From positions 62,001 through 126,000 of the forward strand of contig CAWKIT010000031.1 of NCBI GenBank assembly GCA_963849695.1: 64,000 bases of DNA. The letters are read 5' to 3'. The translations under genes and the position numbers were made by a program. This DNA is from DASSUW01 sp963849695. Its GTDB lineage: Bacteria > Actinomycetota > Thermoleophilia > Solirubrobacterales > Solirubrobacteraceae. Shown piece after piece: positions 26,925-35,206 of the stretch (the first letter of the stretch is position 1; each line of letters starts with the position of its first letter). The notes beneath the pieces were generated by a model. The model searched no databases. It worked only from the letters and a program-made list of their open reading frames with translations, and had not been told where the DNA came from.

Positions 26925-27020
26925 CTAGGGGACCGGCCGCCCGTCGGGCAGGTGCGTCGCCAGGTCTGCGGTGACGCCGAAGTGGTCGCTCGCCCAGGTG
27001 CCGCGGACGGGGAGACCCGC
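26925..27020 (-). pseudogene. C-terminal remnant of an endonuclease/exonuclease/phosphatase protein
   Basis: About 30 codons read LPVRGTWASDHFGVTADLAT and end at TAG. The SDHFGV motif with its catalytic histidine is the hallmark of the end of endonuclease/exonuclease/phosphatase family proteins. A stop lies in frame immediately upstream and nothing of the other 230 or so residues remains. It abuts, head to head, a MarR-like remnant, so a deletion probably removed the bodies of two genes. Confidence 0.4.
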
Positions 27021-27166
27021 TCACCCACGCCGAGCGCGACCAGCTCGGGTCGATGCTCGAGCGGATGCTGGCCGCGCGCACCGAGGGCGTCCCGGGCGCC
27101 AAGCGCCTGTGCCGGCTGTGCGAGCGCCGCGTGTGCGAGCGCTGCCCGGTCGCGCGGGCCGCGTGA
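27010..27166 (+). pseudogene. C-terminal remnant of a MarR-family regulator
   Basis: The frame encoding GDPLTHAERDQLGSMLERML, then the cysteine cluster CRLCERRVCERCPV, matches the end of MarR-type regulators that carry a C-terminal CRLCxxxxC motif. No winged-helix domain or start codon precedes it. Its TGA overlaps the hutH GTG start, so the intact ancestor was probably the first gene of the hut operon and perhaps its regulator. Confidence 0.4.
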
Positions 27167-28650
27167 CCGATACGTTCCCGGGGATGCCCACGCTGGAGGA
27201 GCTCGAGGCGGTCGCGCGCGGCGCGGCGGCCCCGCCGCTGGACGCCGCGGACCGCGAGCGCATCGCCGCCGGGCGCGCCGTCGTCGAGGCCGCGCTCGAG
27301 TCGGGCACCCCGGTCTACGGGGTGACGACCGGCTTCGGCCGGCTCGAGAACGTGCGGATCGCCGCGTCCGACGCCGCGCAGCTCCAGGTCAACCTGCTGC
27401 GCTCGCACGCCGTCGGCTCCGGCCCGCCCCTGCCGGAGGAGGTCGTGCGCGGGATGCTGCTGCTGCTCGCGAGCTCGCTGCGCCAGGGCCACTCGGGCGT
27501 GCGCGCCGAGCTGGTCGAGCTCGTGCTGGCGCTGCTCGAGCGCGGCGTCACGCCGGTCATCCCCAGCAAGGGCTCGGTCGGCTCGTCCGGGGACCTGGCG
27601 CCGCTCGCCCACCTCGGGCTGGTGCTGATCGGCGAGGGCGAGGCGAGCCTGGCCGGCGAGGTCCTCGCCGGCCGCGAGGCGCTGGCGCGCGCCGGCCTCG
27701 CGCCGGTCGCGCTCAGCGCCAAGGAGGGGCTCGCCATCATCAACGGCACCCACCTGATGGCGGCCGCCGGCGGGCTCGCGCTGCGCGACGCCCACCGGCT
27801 GCTCGACGCCGCGGTCACAGCGGTGGCGCTGTCGCTCGAGGCGTTCAAGGGCTCGACCGTGCCGTTCGACGCCCGCCTGCACGACCTGCGCCGCCAGCCG
27901 GGCCCGGCCGCGATCGCCGCCCGCCTGCGCGGGCTGCTCGCCGGCAGCCCCGTGATCGCCAGCCACGCCGACTGCGGGCGCGTCCAGGACCCCTACACGC
28001 TCCGCTGCGCGCCGCAGGTGCTGGGCGCGGTGGCGGATTCGCTCGCCTACATACAGGGCGCGATCGAGCGCGAGCTCGGCGCGGTGACCGACAACCCGCT
28101 GGTGGTCGAGGACGCGATCCTCTCCGGCGGCAACTTCCACGGCCAGCCGCTGTCGCTGCCGCTCGACCACCTGGCCCTGGCGCTGTGCGAGCTCACCTCG
28201 TTCTCGGAGCGGCGCACCTACGCGCTGCTGTCGCCGAGCTACGCGGGGCTGCCGGCGTTCCTGACCCCCCGACCCGGACTCTCGTCGGGCCTGATGATCG
28301 CCCAGTACGCGGCCGCCGCGCTCGTCAACGAGTCGCAGATGCTCGCGCACCCGGCGGGCGCGGGATCGATCCCGACCAGCGCCGGGCAGGAGGACTTCAA
28401 CTCGATGGGAGCGCTGGCCGCCCTCAAGGCCCGCACCGCGGCCGAGAACGCCGCCCAGGTGATCGCCACCGAGCTGGTGTGCGCGGTCCAGGGGCTCGAG
28501 TTCCACCGGCCGCTGCAGAGCACGCCGGCGCTCGAGCAGGCGGCCGCACGCGTACGCGAGTACGTCCCGCGCGTGGAGGAGGACCGCTCGCTGGCCGGCG
28601 AGCTGGCCGAGCTCGCACACGCGCTGCGAACCGGGGAGGTGGTGCTGTGA
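27163..28650 (+). CDS. hutH: Histidine ammonia-lyase
   Basis: A 495-residue lyase that removes ammonia from L-histidine to give urocanate, the first step of histidine breakdown. The MIO cofactor loop lies in SKGSVGSSGDLAPLAHLGL, residues 141-143. Here the precursor triad is Ser-Ser-Gly instead of the usual Ala-Ser-Gly; the central Ser that forms the cofactor is kept. VYGVTTGFG carries the catalytic Tyr, and GNFHGQPLSLPLD and AHPAGAGSIPTSAGQEDFNS are further active-site segments. The GTG start overlaps the stop of the MarR remnant; ATG 27184 is a possible alternative. The stop overlaps the hutU start (GTGA). Confidence 0.95.
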   Translation: MTDTFPGMPTLEELEAVARGAAAPPLDAADRERIAAGRAVVEAALESGTPVYGVTTGFGRLENVRIAASDAAQLQVNLLRSHAVGSGPPLPEEVVRGMLLLLASSLRQGHSGVRAELVELVLALLERGVTPVIPSKGSVGSSGDLAPLAHLGLVLIGEGEASLAGEVLAGREALARAGLAPVALSAKEGLAIINGTHLMAAAGGLALRDAHRLLDAAVTAVALSLEAFKGSTVPFDARLHDLRRQPGPAAIAARLRGLLAGSPVIASHADCGRVQDPYTLRCAPQVLGAVADSLAYIQGAIERELGAVTDNPLVVEDAILSGGNFHGQPLSLPLDHLALALCELTSFSERRTYALLSPSYAGLPAFLTPRPGLSSGLMIAQYAAAALVNESQMLAHPAGAGSIPTSAGQEDFNSMGALAALKARTAAENAAQVIATELVCAVQGLEFHRPLQSTPALEQAAARVREYVPRVEEDRSLAGELAELAHALRTGEVVL

Positions 28651-30257
28651 GGTGTCGCGGCTGGGTCCAGGAGGCGGCGCTGCGGATGCTCGAGAACAAC
28701 CTGCACCCGGACGTCGCCGAGCGCCCGCAGGACCTCGTCGTCTACGGCGGGATCGGCAAGGCGGCGCGCAACCCGGCCGCGCTCGAGGCGATCAAGCGCG
28801 AGCTGATGCGCCTGGGCGACCGCGAGACGCTGCTCGTGCAGTCGGGCAAGCCGGTGGGCGTGTTCGAGACCCACCCCGACGCGCCGCGCGTGCTGATCGC
28901 CAACTCCAACCTCGTGCCCGACTGGGCGAGCTGGGACACGTTCCGCGAGCTCGACGCCGCCGGGCTGCTGATGTACGGCCAGATGACCGCGGGGTCCTGG
29001 ATCTACATCGGGACCCAGGGCATCCTCCAGGGCACCTACGAGACGTTCGCGGCGATCGCCCGCCGGCGCTTCGGCGGATCGCTGCGCGGAAGGCTCGTGG
29101 TGACGGCCGGGCTGGGCGGCATGGGCGGCGCCCAGCCGCTGGCGGTGACGCTCAACGAGGGCTGCGCGCTGTGCGTCGAGGTCGACCTGCAGCGGATCGA
29201 GCGGCGGATCGAGACGCGCTACCTGGACGAGCGGGCGGGCTCGCTCGACGACGCGCTCGCCCGGCTCGACGCCGCCCGCGCCGAGGGCCGCGCGCTGTCG
29301 ATCGGCCTGCTCGGCAACGCCGCCGAGGTGCTGCCGGAGCTGGCGCGGCGCGGCGTCGAGGTCGACGTGGTGACCGACCAGACGAGCGCCCACGATCCGC
29401 TGAACGGCTACATCCCGGCCGGGCTGACGATCGAGCAGGCCGAGGCACTGAGGGGGTCCGACCCCCCCGAGTACCTGCGCCGCGTCGGCGAGAGCGCCCT
29501 GGCGCACGTGGGCGCGATCCGCGAGCTCGCGACGGGCGGCGCGGAGGCGTTCGACTACGGCAACGCGCTCCGCGGGCTGGCCGCCGAGCACGGCGACGCC
29601 GAGGCGTTCAGCTATCCCGGCTTCGTGCCCGCCTACATCCGGCCGCTGTTCTGCGAGGGCAAGGGCCCGTTCCGGTGGGTCGCGCTGTCCGGCGACCCGG
29701 CCGACATCGCAGCCACCGACGACGCGATCCTCGAGCTGTTCGGCGATCAGGACCACATCCGGCGCTGGATCGAGCTGGCGCGCGAGCGCGTGGCCTTCCA
29801 GGGCCTGCCGGCGCGGATCTGCTGGCTGGGCTACGGCGAGCGGCACGTCGCCGGCCTGCGCTTCAACGAGCTGGTGGCGAGCGGCGTGGTGCGGGCGCCG
29901 ATCGTGATCGGGCGCGACCACCTCGACGCCGGCTCGGTCGCCTCGCCGCAGCGCGAGACCGAGGCGATGCGCGACGGGTCGGACGCGGTCGCCGACTGGC
30001 CGATCCTCAACGCGCTCGTCAACACCGCCACCGGCGCGAGCTGGGTGTCGTTCCACCACGGCGGCGGGGTCGGGATGGGCAAGTCGCTGCACGCCGGGCA
30101 GGTGATCGTGGCCGACGGCACGCCGGAGGCGGCCGAGCGGCTGCGCCGGACGCTGCTCGCCGACCCCGGCATGGGCGTGATCCGGCACGCCGACGCGGGC
30201 TACGACGAGGCGCTGGAGGCCGCGGACCGGCTCGGCGTCCGGATCCCGATGCGATGA
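28647..30257 (+). CDS. hutU: Urocanate hydratase
   Basis: A 536-residue urocanase that hydrates urocanate to imidazolone propionate using tightly bound NAD+. Hallmarks are VVYGGIGKAARNP, QSGKPVGVF, ANSNLVPDWASWD, YGQMTAGSWIYIGTQGILQG, TAGLGGMGGAQPLA and the C-terminal FHHGGGVGMGKSLHAGQVIV. The N-terminus is about 20 residues shorter than in most homologues and begins directly at CRGWVQEAALRML; the GTGA overlap with hutH supports this start. Codons near residues 268-275 (AEALRGSDPPEYLR) contain a palindromic G5/C7 tract of the type found in intergenic regions elsewhere in the window. Confidence 0.95.
   Translation: MRCRGWVQEAALRMLENNLHPDVAERPQDLVVYGGIGKAARNPAALEAIKRELMRLGDRETLLVQSGKPVGVFETHPDAPRVLIANSNLVPDWASWDTFRELDAAGLLMYGQMTAGSWIYIGTQGILQGTYETFAAIARRRFGGSLRGRLVVTAGLGGMGGAQPLAVTLNEGCALCVEVDLQRIERRIETRYLDERAGSLDDALARLDAARAEGRALSIGLLGNAAEVLPELARRGVEVDVVTDQTSAHDPLNGYIPAGLTIEQAEALRGSDPPEYLRRVGESALAHVGAIRELATGGAEAFDYGNALRGLAAEHGDAEAFSYPGFVPAYIRPLFCEGKGPFRWVALSGDPADIAATDDAILELFGDQDHIRRWIELARERVAFQGLPARICWLGYGERHVAGLRFNELVASGVVRAPIVIGRDHLDAGSVASPQRETEAMRDGSDAVADWPILNALVNTATGASWVSFHHGGGVGMGKSLHAGQVIVADGTPEAAERLRRTLLADPGMGVIRHADAGYDEALEAADRLGVRIPMR
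29448..29471. repeat. GGGGTCxGACCCC-type palindrome inside hutU
   Basis: A G-run followed by TCCGA and a C-run (GAGGGGGTCCGACCCCCC) forms a near-perfect palindrome within the coding sequence and encodes LRGSDPPE. It matches the core of the intergenic palindrome at 63086-63112 and the half-size copy at 49334-49348. Confidence 0.6.
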
Positions 30258-31406
30258 GGATCTCGATCCGCGGCGCCGCCCAGGTGCTGCTCCCGCCCGA
30301 GACCGGCCTGCCGTACGTGCGCCACGCGGCCGACATGCGCCTGGAGCCCGGCTCGGTCACGATCGAGGACGGCGTGATCGTCGCGCTGGAGGACGATCCC
30401 GGCGCCGACCGCGTGATCCATCTGCCCGGCGGCGCCATCCTGCCGGGCTTCGTCGACTGCCATACGCATCTGCCCTTCGCCGGCTGGCGCGCCGAGGAGT
30501 TCGAGCAGAAGGTCACCGGGCGTGCCGTACGAGGAGATCGCGCGCGGCGGCGGCGGGATCGCCTCGTCGGCGCGCGCGTTCGCGGCCGCGCCCGACGGCG
30601 ACGTGCTCGCGCAGGCGCGCGGCATCCGGGACGAGATGCTCGCGCACGGCACCACGACGGTCGAGGGCAAGACCGGCTATGGGCTCTCGCGCGAGCGCGA
30701 GCTGCGGGCGGCGCGCCTGGGACGGGAGGTCTGCGACCGGGTCACCGGCCTGTTCGCGCACGCCATCCCGGAGGGCTACGACGCCGCGAGCTGGATGGAC
30801 GAGGTCGACTCCCTGGCCGCGGAGGCGCACGTCGACGCGCTCGACATCTACGTCGAGTCGGTCGCGTTCCGCAACGAGGACCTCGAGCGGCTGGGCGAGA
30901 TCGCGCGGCGCGAGGGCGTGCCGCTGCGCGCGCACGTGGAGCAGTTCAACACCAATCGCTCGGTGCCGGTCGCGCTCGCGGCCGGCGCGCGCTCGGTCGA
31001 CCACCTCGCCTGCCTGCACCGCAGGGACCTGAAGCCGCTCGCCGCCGCGGAGTGCGCCGCCGTGCTCCTGCCCGGCGCCGAGTTCCTCGGCGCCGAGGAG
31101 CTCGCCCCGGGCCGGGACCTGGCCGACGCGGGCGCGATCTGCGTGCTGGCCACCGACTGCAATCCCGGGACGTCGCCCGTGCTGTCGCTGCCGCTGATCG
31201 TCGGGCTCGCCGTGCGCCGCTACGGCTGGAGCGCGCGCGAGGCGCTCGCCGCCTGCACGCACAACGCCGCCTGGGTGCTCGGGTACGACGACCGCGGCTC
31301 GATCGAGGTCGGCAAGCGCGCCGACCTCGTCCTGCTCGACTCGCCGGTCGAGCACATCCCCTACCGCTTCGGCCGCAACCCGGTCACCGAGGTGATTGCG
31401 GCGTGA
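30254..31406 (+). CDS. hutI: Imidazolonepropionase, frameshifted
   Basis: A 383-residue amidohydrolase that opens imidazolone propionate to formimidoylglutamate. The N-terminal part (30254 to about 30520) ends FVDCHTHLPFAGWRAEEFEQ with metal-binding HTH; the rest continues VPYEEIARGGGGIASSARAF, VEGKTGYGLSRERELR, HVEQFNTNRS and ATDCNPGTSP (metal-binding Asp). The frames join perfectly (EQKVTG-VPYEEIARG) if one G is removed from the GGG run at 30518-30520. A homopolymer sequencing error is the simplest explanation. Otherwise the pathway would be interrupted. The start overlaps the hutU stop (ATGA), and the stop overlaps the next start (GTGA). Confidence 0.85.
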
Positions 31407-32599
31407 CCGCCGTGCGCGTGATCACCGCCGCCGAGCTCGAGGCGCTGCTCGCGGATCTGGTGCCGATCGGGCTCGACGACAGCGGCGCCACGACGCGGCT
31501 GGCGTGGACCGTCGAGGACGAGCAGGCGGCGGCATGGTTCGCGCGCCGCGCGACGGCGATCGGGCGGCGGCTCGAGCGCGACCCCGCCGGAAACCTGTGG
31601 GCCTGCCCGGACGCGCCCGGTCCGTGGTGGGCGGTCGGCTCGCACCTCGACACGGTGCGCTCGGGCGGGCGCTTCGACGGCGCGCTCGGGGTGGCCGCCG
31701 GCTTCGCGGTCGCCGAGCGCGTGCCGGTGGCGGTCATCTCGTTCGCCGACGAGGAGGGCGCGCGCTTCAACACGCCGACGTTCGGCTCGCGCGCGCTGGT
31801 CGGGCGGCTCGACGTCGACGACGCGCTCGCGCGGATGGACGATCACGGGGTCACGCTCGGCGACGCGATGGCGGGCGCGGGCGTCGACCCGGCGGGGCTG
31901 GCGAGCGCGCCCGAGTGGCTCGAGCGGCTGGCCGGCTTCCTCGAGCTGCACATCGACCAGACGCGCGACGTCGCCGCCGCGCACCGGCCGGCCGGGGTGG
32001 TCACGCGCCTGGCGGCGCGGCTGCGCCTGCAGGTCGAGCTCGCGGGCCGCGCCGACCACGCCGGCACCACGCCGCGTGAGGAGCGCCACGACGCGCTCGC
32101 CGCCGCCGCGCGCGTGATCGTGCGCGCCGACGCCGAAGCGGCGCAACGGCTCGGCATGGTCTTCACCGCCGCCCGGCTCGAGGTCGAGCCGAACGCGCCC
32201 ACCACCGTCCCGTCGCTGGCGCGCCTGTGGCTCGACGCGCGCGCGCCGGAGGCCGAGGCGGTCGAGTCGTGGCGCGAGGCGACGACCGCCGAGGTCGAGC
32301 GGGTGGCAGCCGAGGCGGGCGTCGGGCCGAGCGTGCGGACCGCCGCGTGGTCGCAGGGCACCGAGTTCGGCTCCGAGGTGGTCGAGGCGCTCGGCCACGC
32401 CCTCCGCCCCGGCGCGCCGCGGCTCGTCTGCTACGCCGGGCATGACGCGGGCGTGATCGCCGGACACCGGCCCGCCGGGATGGTGCTCGTGCGCAACGAG
32501 ACCGGGATCAGCCACTCGCCCGAGGAGGAGGTGTCGCTCGAGGACGCCGCGGTGGCGGCGAACGGCCTGCTCGCAGCGGCGGAGGAGCTCGCGCGGTGA
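31403..32599 (+). CDS. M20-family amidohydrolase (allantoate amidohydrolase / N-carbamoylase type) in the hut operon
   Basis: A 398-residue zinc hydrolase of the M20 hydantoinase/carbamoylase group. Metal-binding and active-site segments are WWAVGSHLDTVRSGGRFDGA (His and Asp), ISFADEEGARFNTPTFGS (Glu pair), LELHIDQ (His), the dimerisation segment GRADHAGTTPREERHDALAA and the final ISHSPEEEVSLEDA (His). Homologues cleave allantoate, N-carbamoyl amino acids or N-formyl compounds. It lies between hutI and hutF, translationally coupled to hutI, and no hutG is present. A role in removing formate from N-formylglutamate made by HutF is therefore a reasonable inference, not shown by sequence. Confidence 0.85.
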   Translation: MTAVRVITAAELEALLADLVPIGLDDSGATTRLAWTVEDEQAAAWFARRATAIGRRLERDPAGNLWACPDAPGPWWAVGSHLDTVRSGGRFDGALGVAAGFAVAERVPVAVISFADEEGARFNTPTFGSRALVGRLDVDDALARMDDHGVTLGDAMAGAGVDPAGLASAPEWLERLAGFLELHIDQTRDVAAAHRPAGVVTRLAARLRLQVELAGRADHAGTTPREERHDALAAAARVIVRADAEAAQRLGMVFTAARLEVEPNAPTTVPSLARLWLDARAPEAEAVESWREATTAEVERVAAEAGVGPSVRTAAWSQGTEFGSEVVEALGHALRPGAPRLVCYAGHDAGVIAGHRPAGMVLVRNETGISHSPEEEVSLEDAAVAANGLLAAAEELAR

Positions 32600-32649
32600 C
32601 GCCGCCGGGCGGCACCGGGGTTGTGGGCGACTCGGAGGTCGTCGGGTGA
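32596..32649 (+). CDS. Possible 17-residue bridging reading frame between the M20 gene and hutF
   Basis: GTG at 32596 sits inside the stop of the M20 gene, and the frame MTPPGGTGVVGDSEVVG ends in a TGA that overlaps the GTG start of hutF at 32646. Both junctions are GTGA, so ribosomes could pass from one large gene to the next. The peptide resembles nothing known. It may be a coupling device, or what remains of the hutF 5' end after a deletion. Confidence 0.25.
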   Translation: MTPPGGTGVVGDSEVVG

Positions 32650-34079
32650 GGGCGTTGGTGATCCCGGCGATGGCGAACGTGCACTCGCACGCCTTCCAGC
32701 GCGACCTTCGGGGCGTTGGTGAGCGCAGCGAGCCAATGGCCGACTTCTGGAGCTGGCGCGAGGGCATGTACACGCTCGCCGAGCGGCTCGACCCGGCGGG
32801 CATGCACGACGCCGCCGGCCGCGTGTACCGCGAGATGGTGGCGGCGGGCTACGGCGCCGTCGGCGAGTTCCACTACGTCCATCACCGCCCCGACGGCACG
32901 CCGTACGAGGATCCGAACGCGATGGCGCTCGCGGTGGCCGGCGCGGCCGCGGCGGCCGGCCTCGCGATCGTGCTGCTCCCCGCGGCCTACGCGCGTGGCG
33001 GCCATCCTCGCTTCCGCGACGGGTCGGTCGACGACTACCTCGCGCGCGTGGACGGGCTGCGCTCGCGCGGCCTCGAGGTCGGCGTCGCCGCCCACAGCGT
33101 CCGTGCCGTCCCCGCCGACTGGCTGCGCGAGATCGCCGCCTACGCCGACACCCACGATCTCGTCCGCCACGTCCACGCGCACGAGCAGCCGCGCGAGCTC
33201 GACGAGTGCCGGGCCGAGCACGGCTGCTCGCCGATCGAGCTGCTGCACCGCACGCGATTCCTCTCCGACCGCACCACCGTGGTGCACGGCATCCACGTCG
33301 ACGACCGCGACGTCGCGCTGCTCGCCGAGACCGGCACCATCGTCGCCACCTGCCCGACCACCGAGGGCAACCTCGGCGACGGGCACTTCCCGGCGCTGCG
33401 GTACCGCGACGCCGGCGTGCGGATCGCCATCGGCAGCGACAGCAACGTGGTGGTCGACCCGTTCGAGGAGATCCGCGAGCTGGAGACCGGCGCCCGCCGC
33501 GAAGGCCTCACCCGCCACGCCCTGCTCGCCGCGGCCGGCGATCTGTGGCGCTCCGTGGCCCGCGACGGGCTCGCGTCGCTCGGCATCGAGGATGCCGGCG
33601 AGGTCACGGTCGACCTCGACCACCCGCGCCTGCGCGGGGTGCCCGACGACGACGTCATGCGCGCGCTCGCCAGCAGCGCGTCGGCGGATATCGTCGCGCC
33701 GGTGCGCCGCCAGATCTCCTCCGGCTCGACGTTCGAGGAGCAGATCGCGTACTCGCGCGCCGTGGTCGACGGCGACTGGGTGCACGTCTCCGGCACCACC
33801 GGCTTCGACTACGCGACGATGACGATCGAGGACGACGTCGTAGCCCAGTGCCGGCGGTGCCTGAAGAACGTCGCCGACGCGCTGGCCCAGGCGGACTGCG
33901 GATTCGCGGACGTCGTCCGCGTCCGCTACCTGCTCCCGGACCGGGCGGACTTCGAGCCGTGCTGGCCGCTGCTGCGCGAGGCGTTCGGGGATTCGCGGCC
34001 GGCCGCGACCATGCACGAGTGCGGGCTCTCCGATCCGCGGATGCGGATCGAGATCGAGGTCACGGCGCGGCGCCCCTGA
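32646..34079 (+). CDS. hutF: Formimidoylglutamate deiminase fused to a RidA-family domain
   Basis: A 477-residue fusion. Residues 1-350 are the metal-dependent barrel of HutF, which deaminates N-formimidoyl-L-glutamate to N-formylglutamate: HSHAF (H13, H15), HVHAHEQ (H177, H179), VVHGIHV (H214) and GSDSN (D265) are metal or catalytic residues. About 50 residues of the usual N-terminal strand domain are absent, and the C-terminal tail is shortened. From residue 353 a complete RidA domain follows (VRRQISSGSTFEEQIAYSRA, VHVSGTTGFDYATMTIEDDV, RPAATMHECGLSDPRMRIEI). The arginine that RidA enzymes use for catalysis is replaced in RPAAT, so imine deaminase activity is doubtful. Residue 353 is encoded by GTG, so the RidA part may once have been a separate gene. 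Confidence 0.85.
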   Translation: MRALVIPAMANVHSHAFQRDLRGVGERSEPMADFWSWREGMYTLAERLDPAGMHDAAGRVYREMVAAGYGAVGEFHYVHHRPDGTPYEDPNAMALAVAGAAAAAGLAIVLLPAAYARGGHPRFRDGSVDDYLARVDGLRSRGLEVGVAAHSVRAVPADWLREIAAYADTHDLVRHVHAHEQPRELDECRAEHGCSPIELLHRTRFLSDRTTVVHGIHVDDRDVALLAETGTIVATCPTTEGNLGDGHFPALRYRDAGVRIAIGSDSNVVVDPFEEIRELETGARREGLTRHALLAAAGDLWRSVARDGLASLGIEDAGEVTVDLDHPRLRGVPDDDVMRALASSASADIVAPVRRQISSGSTFEEQIAYSRAVVDGDWVHVSGTTGFDYATMTIEDDVVAQCRRCLKNVADALAQADCGFADVVRVRYLLPDRADFEPCWPLLREAFGDSRPAATMHECGLSDPRMRIEIEVTARRP

Positions 34080-34105
34080 ACGCATTTGAGCGCCACCATG
34101 CCGCC

Positions 34106-34693
34106 ATGCAGATAGAGATCGTCATCTTCGACGGGTTCGACGAGATGGACGCCGTCGCGCCGTTCGAGGTGTTCCGCACCGCCGCGGAGCTCGGCGGGCC
34201 GATCGATGCCGAGCTGGTCGGCGCCCACGGCGCCGGGACGATCACGGCCTCCCACGGCTTGCGGATCGTGGTCGAACGCGGCCCGTCCGAGGCGCCCGAC
34301 CTGATGCTCGTCCCGGGCGGCGGCTGGTTCCACGGTGCCGGCGTGCGGGCCGAGATCGAGCGCGGCGGGCTTACGCGGGTTCTGGTCGCCGCCCACGAGG
34401 CGGGGTCGATCGTCGGCTCCGTCTGCACCGGCGCGATGCTGCTCGCCGCCGCCGGGCTCGTCGAGGGTCGCCCCGCAACCACCCACCACTCGGCGATCGA
34501 GGATCTCCGCGCCGCGGGCGCTCAGGTCGTCGAGGGCGCGCGGTTCGTCGACGACGGCGACATCGTGACCGCCGGCGGCGTGACTTCGGGGCTAGACCTG
34601 GCGCTGCACATCGTCGAACGGGTCGGCGGGGCCTCGATCGCGGAGCGCGTCGCGCGTGAGATCGAGTACGAGCGGCGCGTGGTCTGGGTGTAG
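34106..34693 (+). CDS. DJ-1/PfpI family protein
   Basis: A 195-residue class I glutamine amidotransferase-like protein. The nucleophile elbow is GSVCTGAML with C107; the early acidic residues (IVIFDGFDEMDAVAPFEVF) and the helix THHSAIEDLRAAGA are typical of the DJ-1/PfpI subgroup related to isonitrile hydratase and to the sensor domain of AraC-type regulators. The substrate is unknown. It follows hutF by 26 bases on the same strand and may be the last gene of the hut transcript. ATG 34106 is the start at the conserved first strand. Confidence 0.85.
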   Translation: MQIEIVIFDGFDEMDAVAPFEVFRTAAELGGPIDAELVGAHGAGTITASHGLRIVVERGPSEAPDLMLVPGGGWFHGAGVRAEIERGGLTRVLVAAHEAGSIVGSVCTGAMLLAAAGLVEGRPATTHHSAIEDLRAAGAQVVEGARFVDDGDIVTAGGVTSGLDLALHIVERVGGASIAERVAREIEYERRVVWV

Positions 34694-34708
34694 TGCGTGT
34701 GGGCGGGT

Positions 34709-34798
34709 CCGGCGAACTGCGGCTGGCGTGGGAGGTGGCGAGTCGGGGCCGACCGCGGCGACGATCCGCCGCTTCCCCACCCAGCCGCAGTTCGCCGG
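34709..34798. repeat. Inverted repeat element, copy 2
   Basis: CCGGCGAACTGCGGCTGG (34709-34726) is matched exactly by its reverse complement at 34781-34798. The inner flanks GTGGGAGGTGGCG and CGCCGCTTCCCCAC extend the pairing imperfectly. It fills the gap between the DJ-1 gene and the convergent penicillin-binding-protein remnant. The arms resemble those at 26165 and 26304. Confidence 0.55.
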
Positions 34799-34799
34799 C

Positions 34800-35171
34800 C
34801 TAGCCGAGCATGTCGAAGAACCGCGCCGCGATCGGCGCCGCGACCGAGCCGCCCGAGCGGCCGTTCTCCACCAGCACCGCGACCGCGACGTCGTCGCGGT
34901 AGGCGATGAACCAGGCGTGGGTGGGCGGCGGGTCGCCGCCGCCGTACTCGGCGGTGCCGCTCTTGCCGTGCACGTCGCCGGGGAGGCCGGCCAGCGCGGT
35001 GCCGGTGCCGTCGGTGACGACCGCGCGGGTGAGGTCGCGCAGGGTGTCGAGCTCTCCGGTGTCGAGCGGCGCGCCCGCCCGCGAGGCGTCGCCCGCGAGC
35101 AGGCGGGGCGCGCGCCGGCGCCGCCGCGGTCGGTGCCTGATGGTGCGCGCGCCCGCCATGCGAGCCGCCAT
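34800..35171 (-). pseudogene. C-terminal remnant of a penicillin-binding protein transpeptidase
   Basis: Residues from about 22 on (LLAGDASRAGAPLDTGELDT, HGKSGTAEYG, PTHAWFIAYRDDVAVAVLVE) are the end of a transpeptidase domain, including the KSGTAE form of the KTG active-site box. The SxxK and SxN motifs and more than 300 upstream residues are missing, and the start of the frame (arginine-rich) resembles nothing. It is a truncated copy and cannot be functional. Confidence 0.7.
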
Positions 35172-35206
35172 TGTCGGACGCGGCCTCTAAGCAGACGGTA
35201 AGAACG

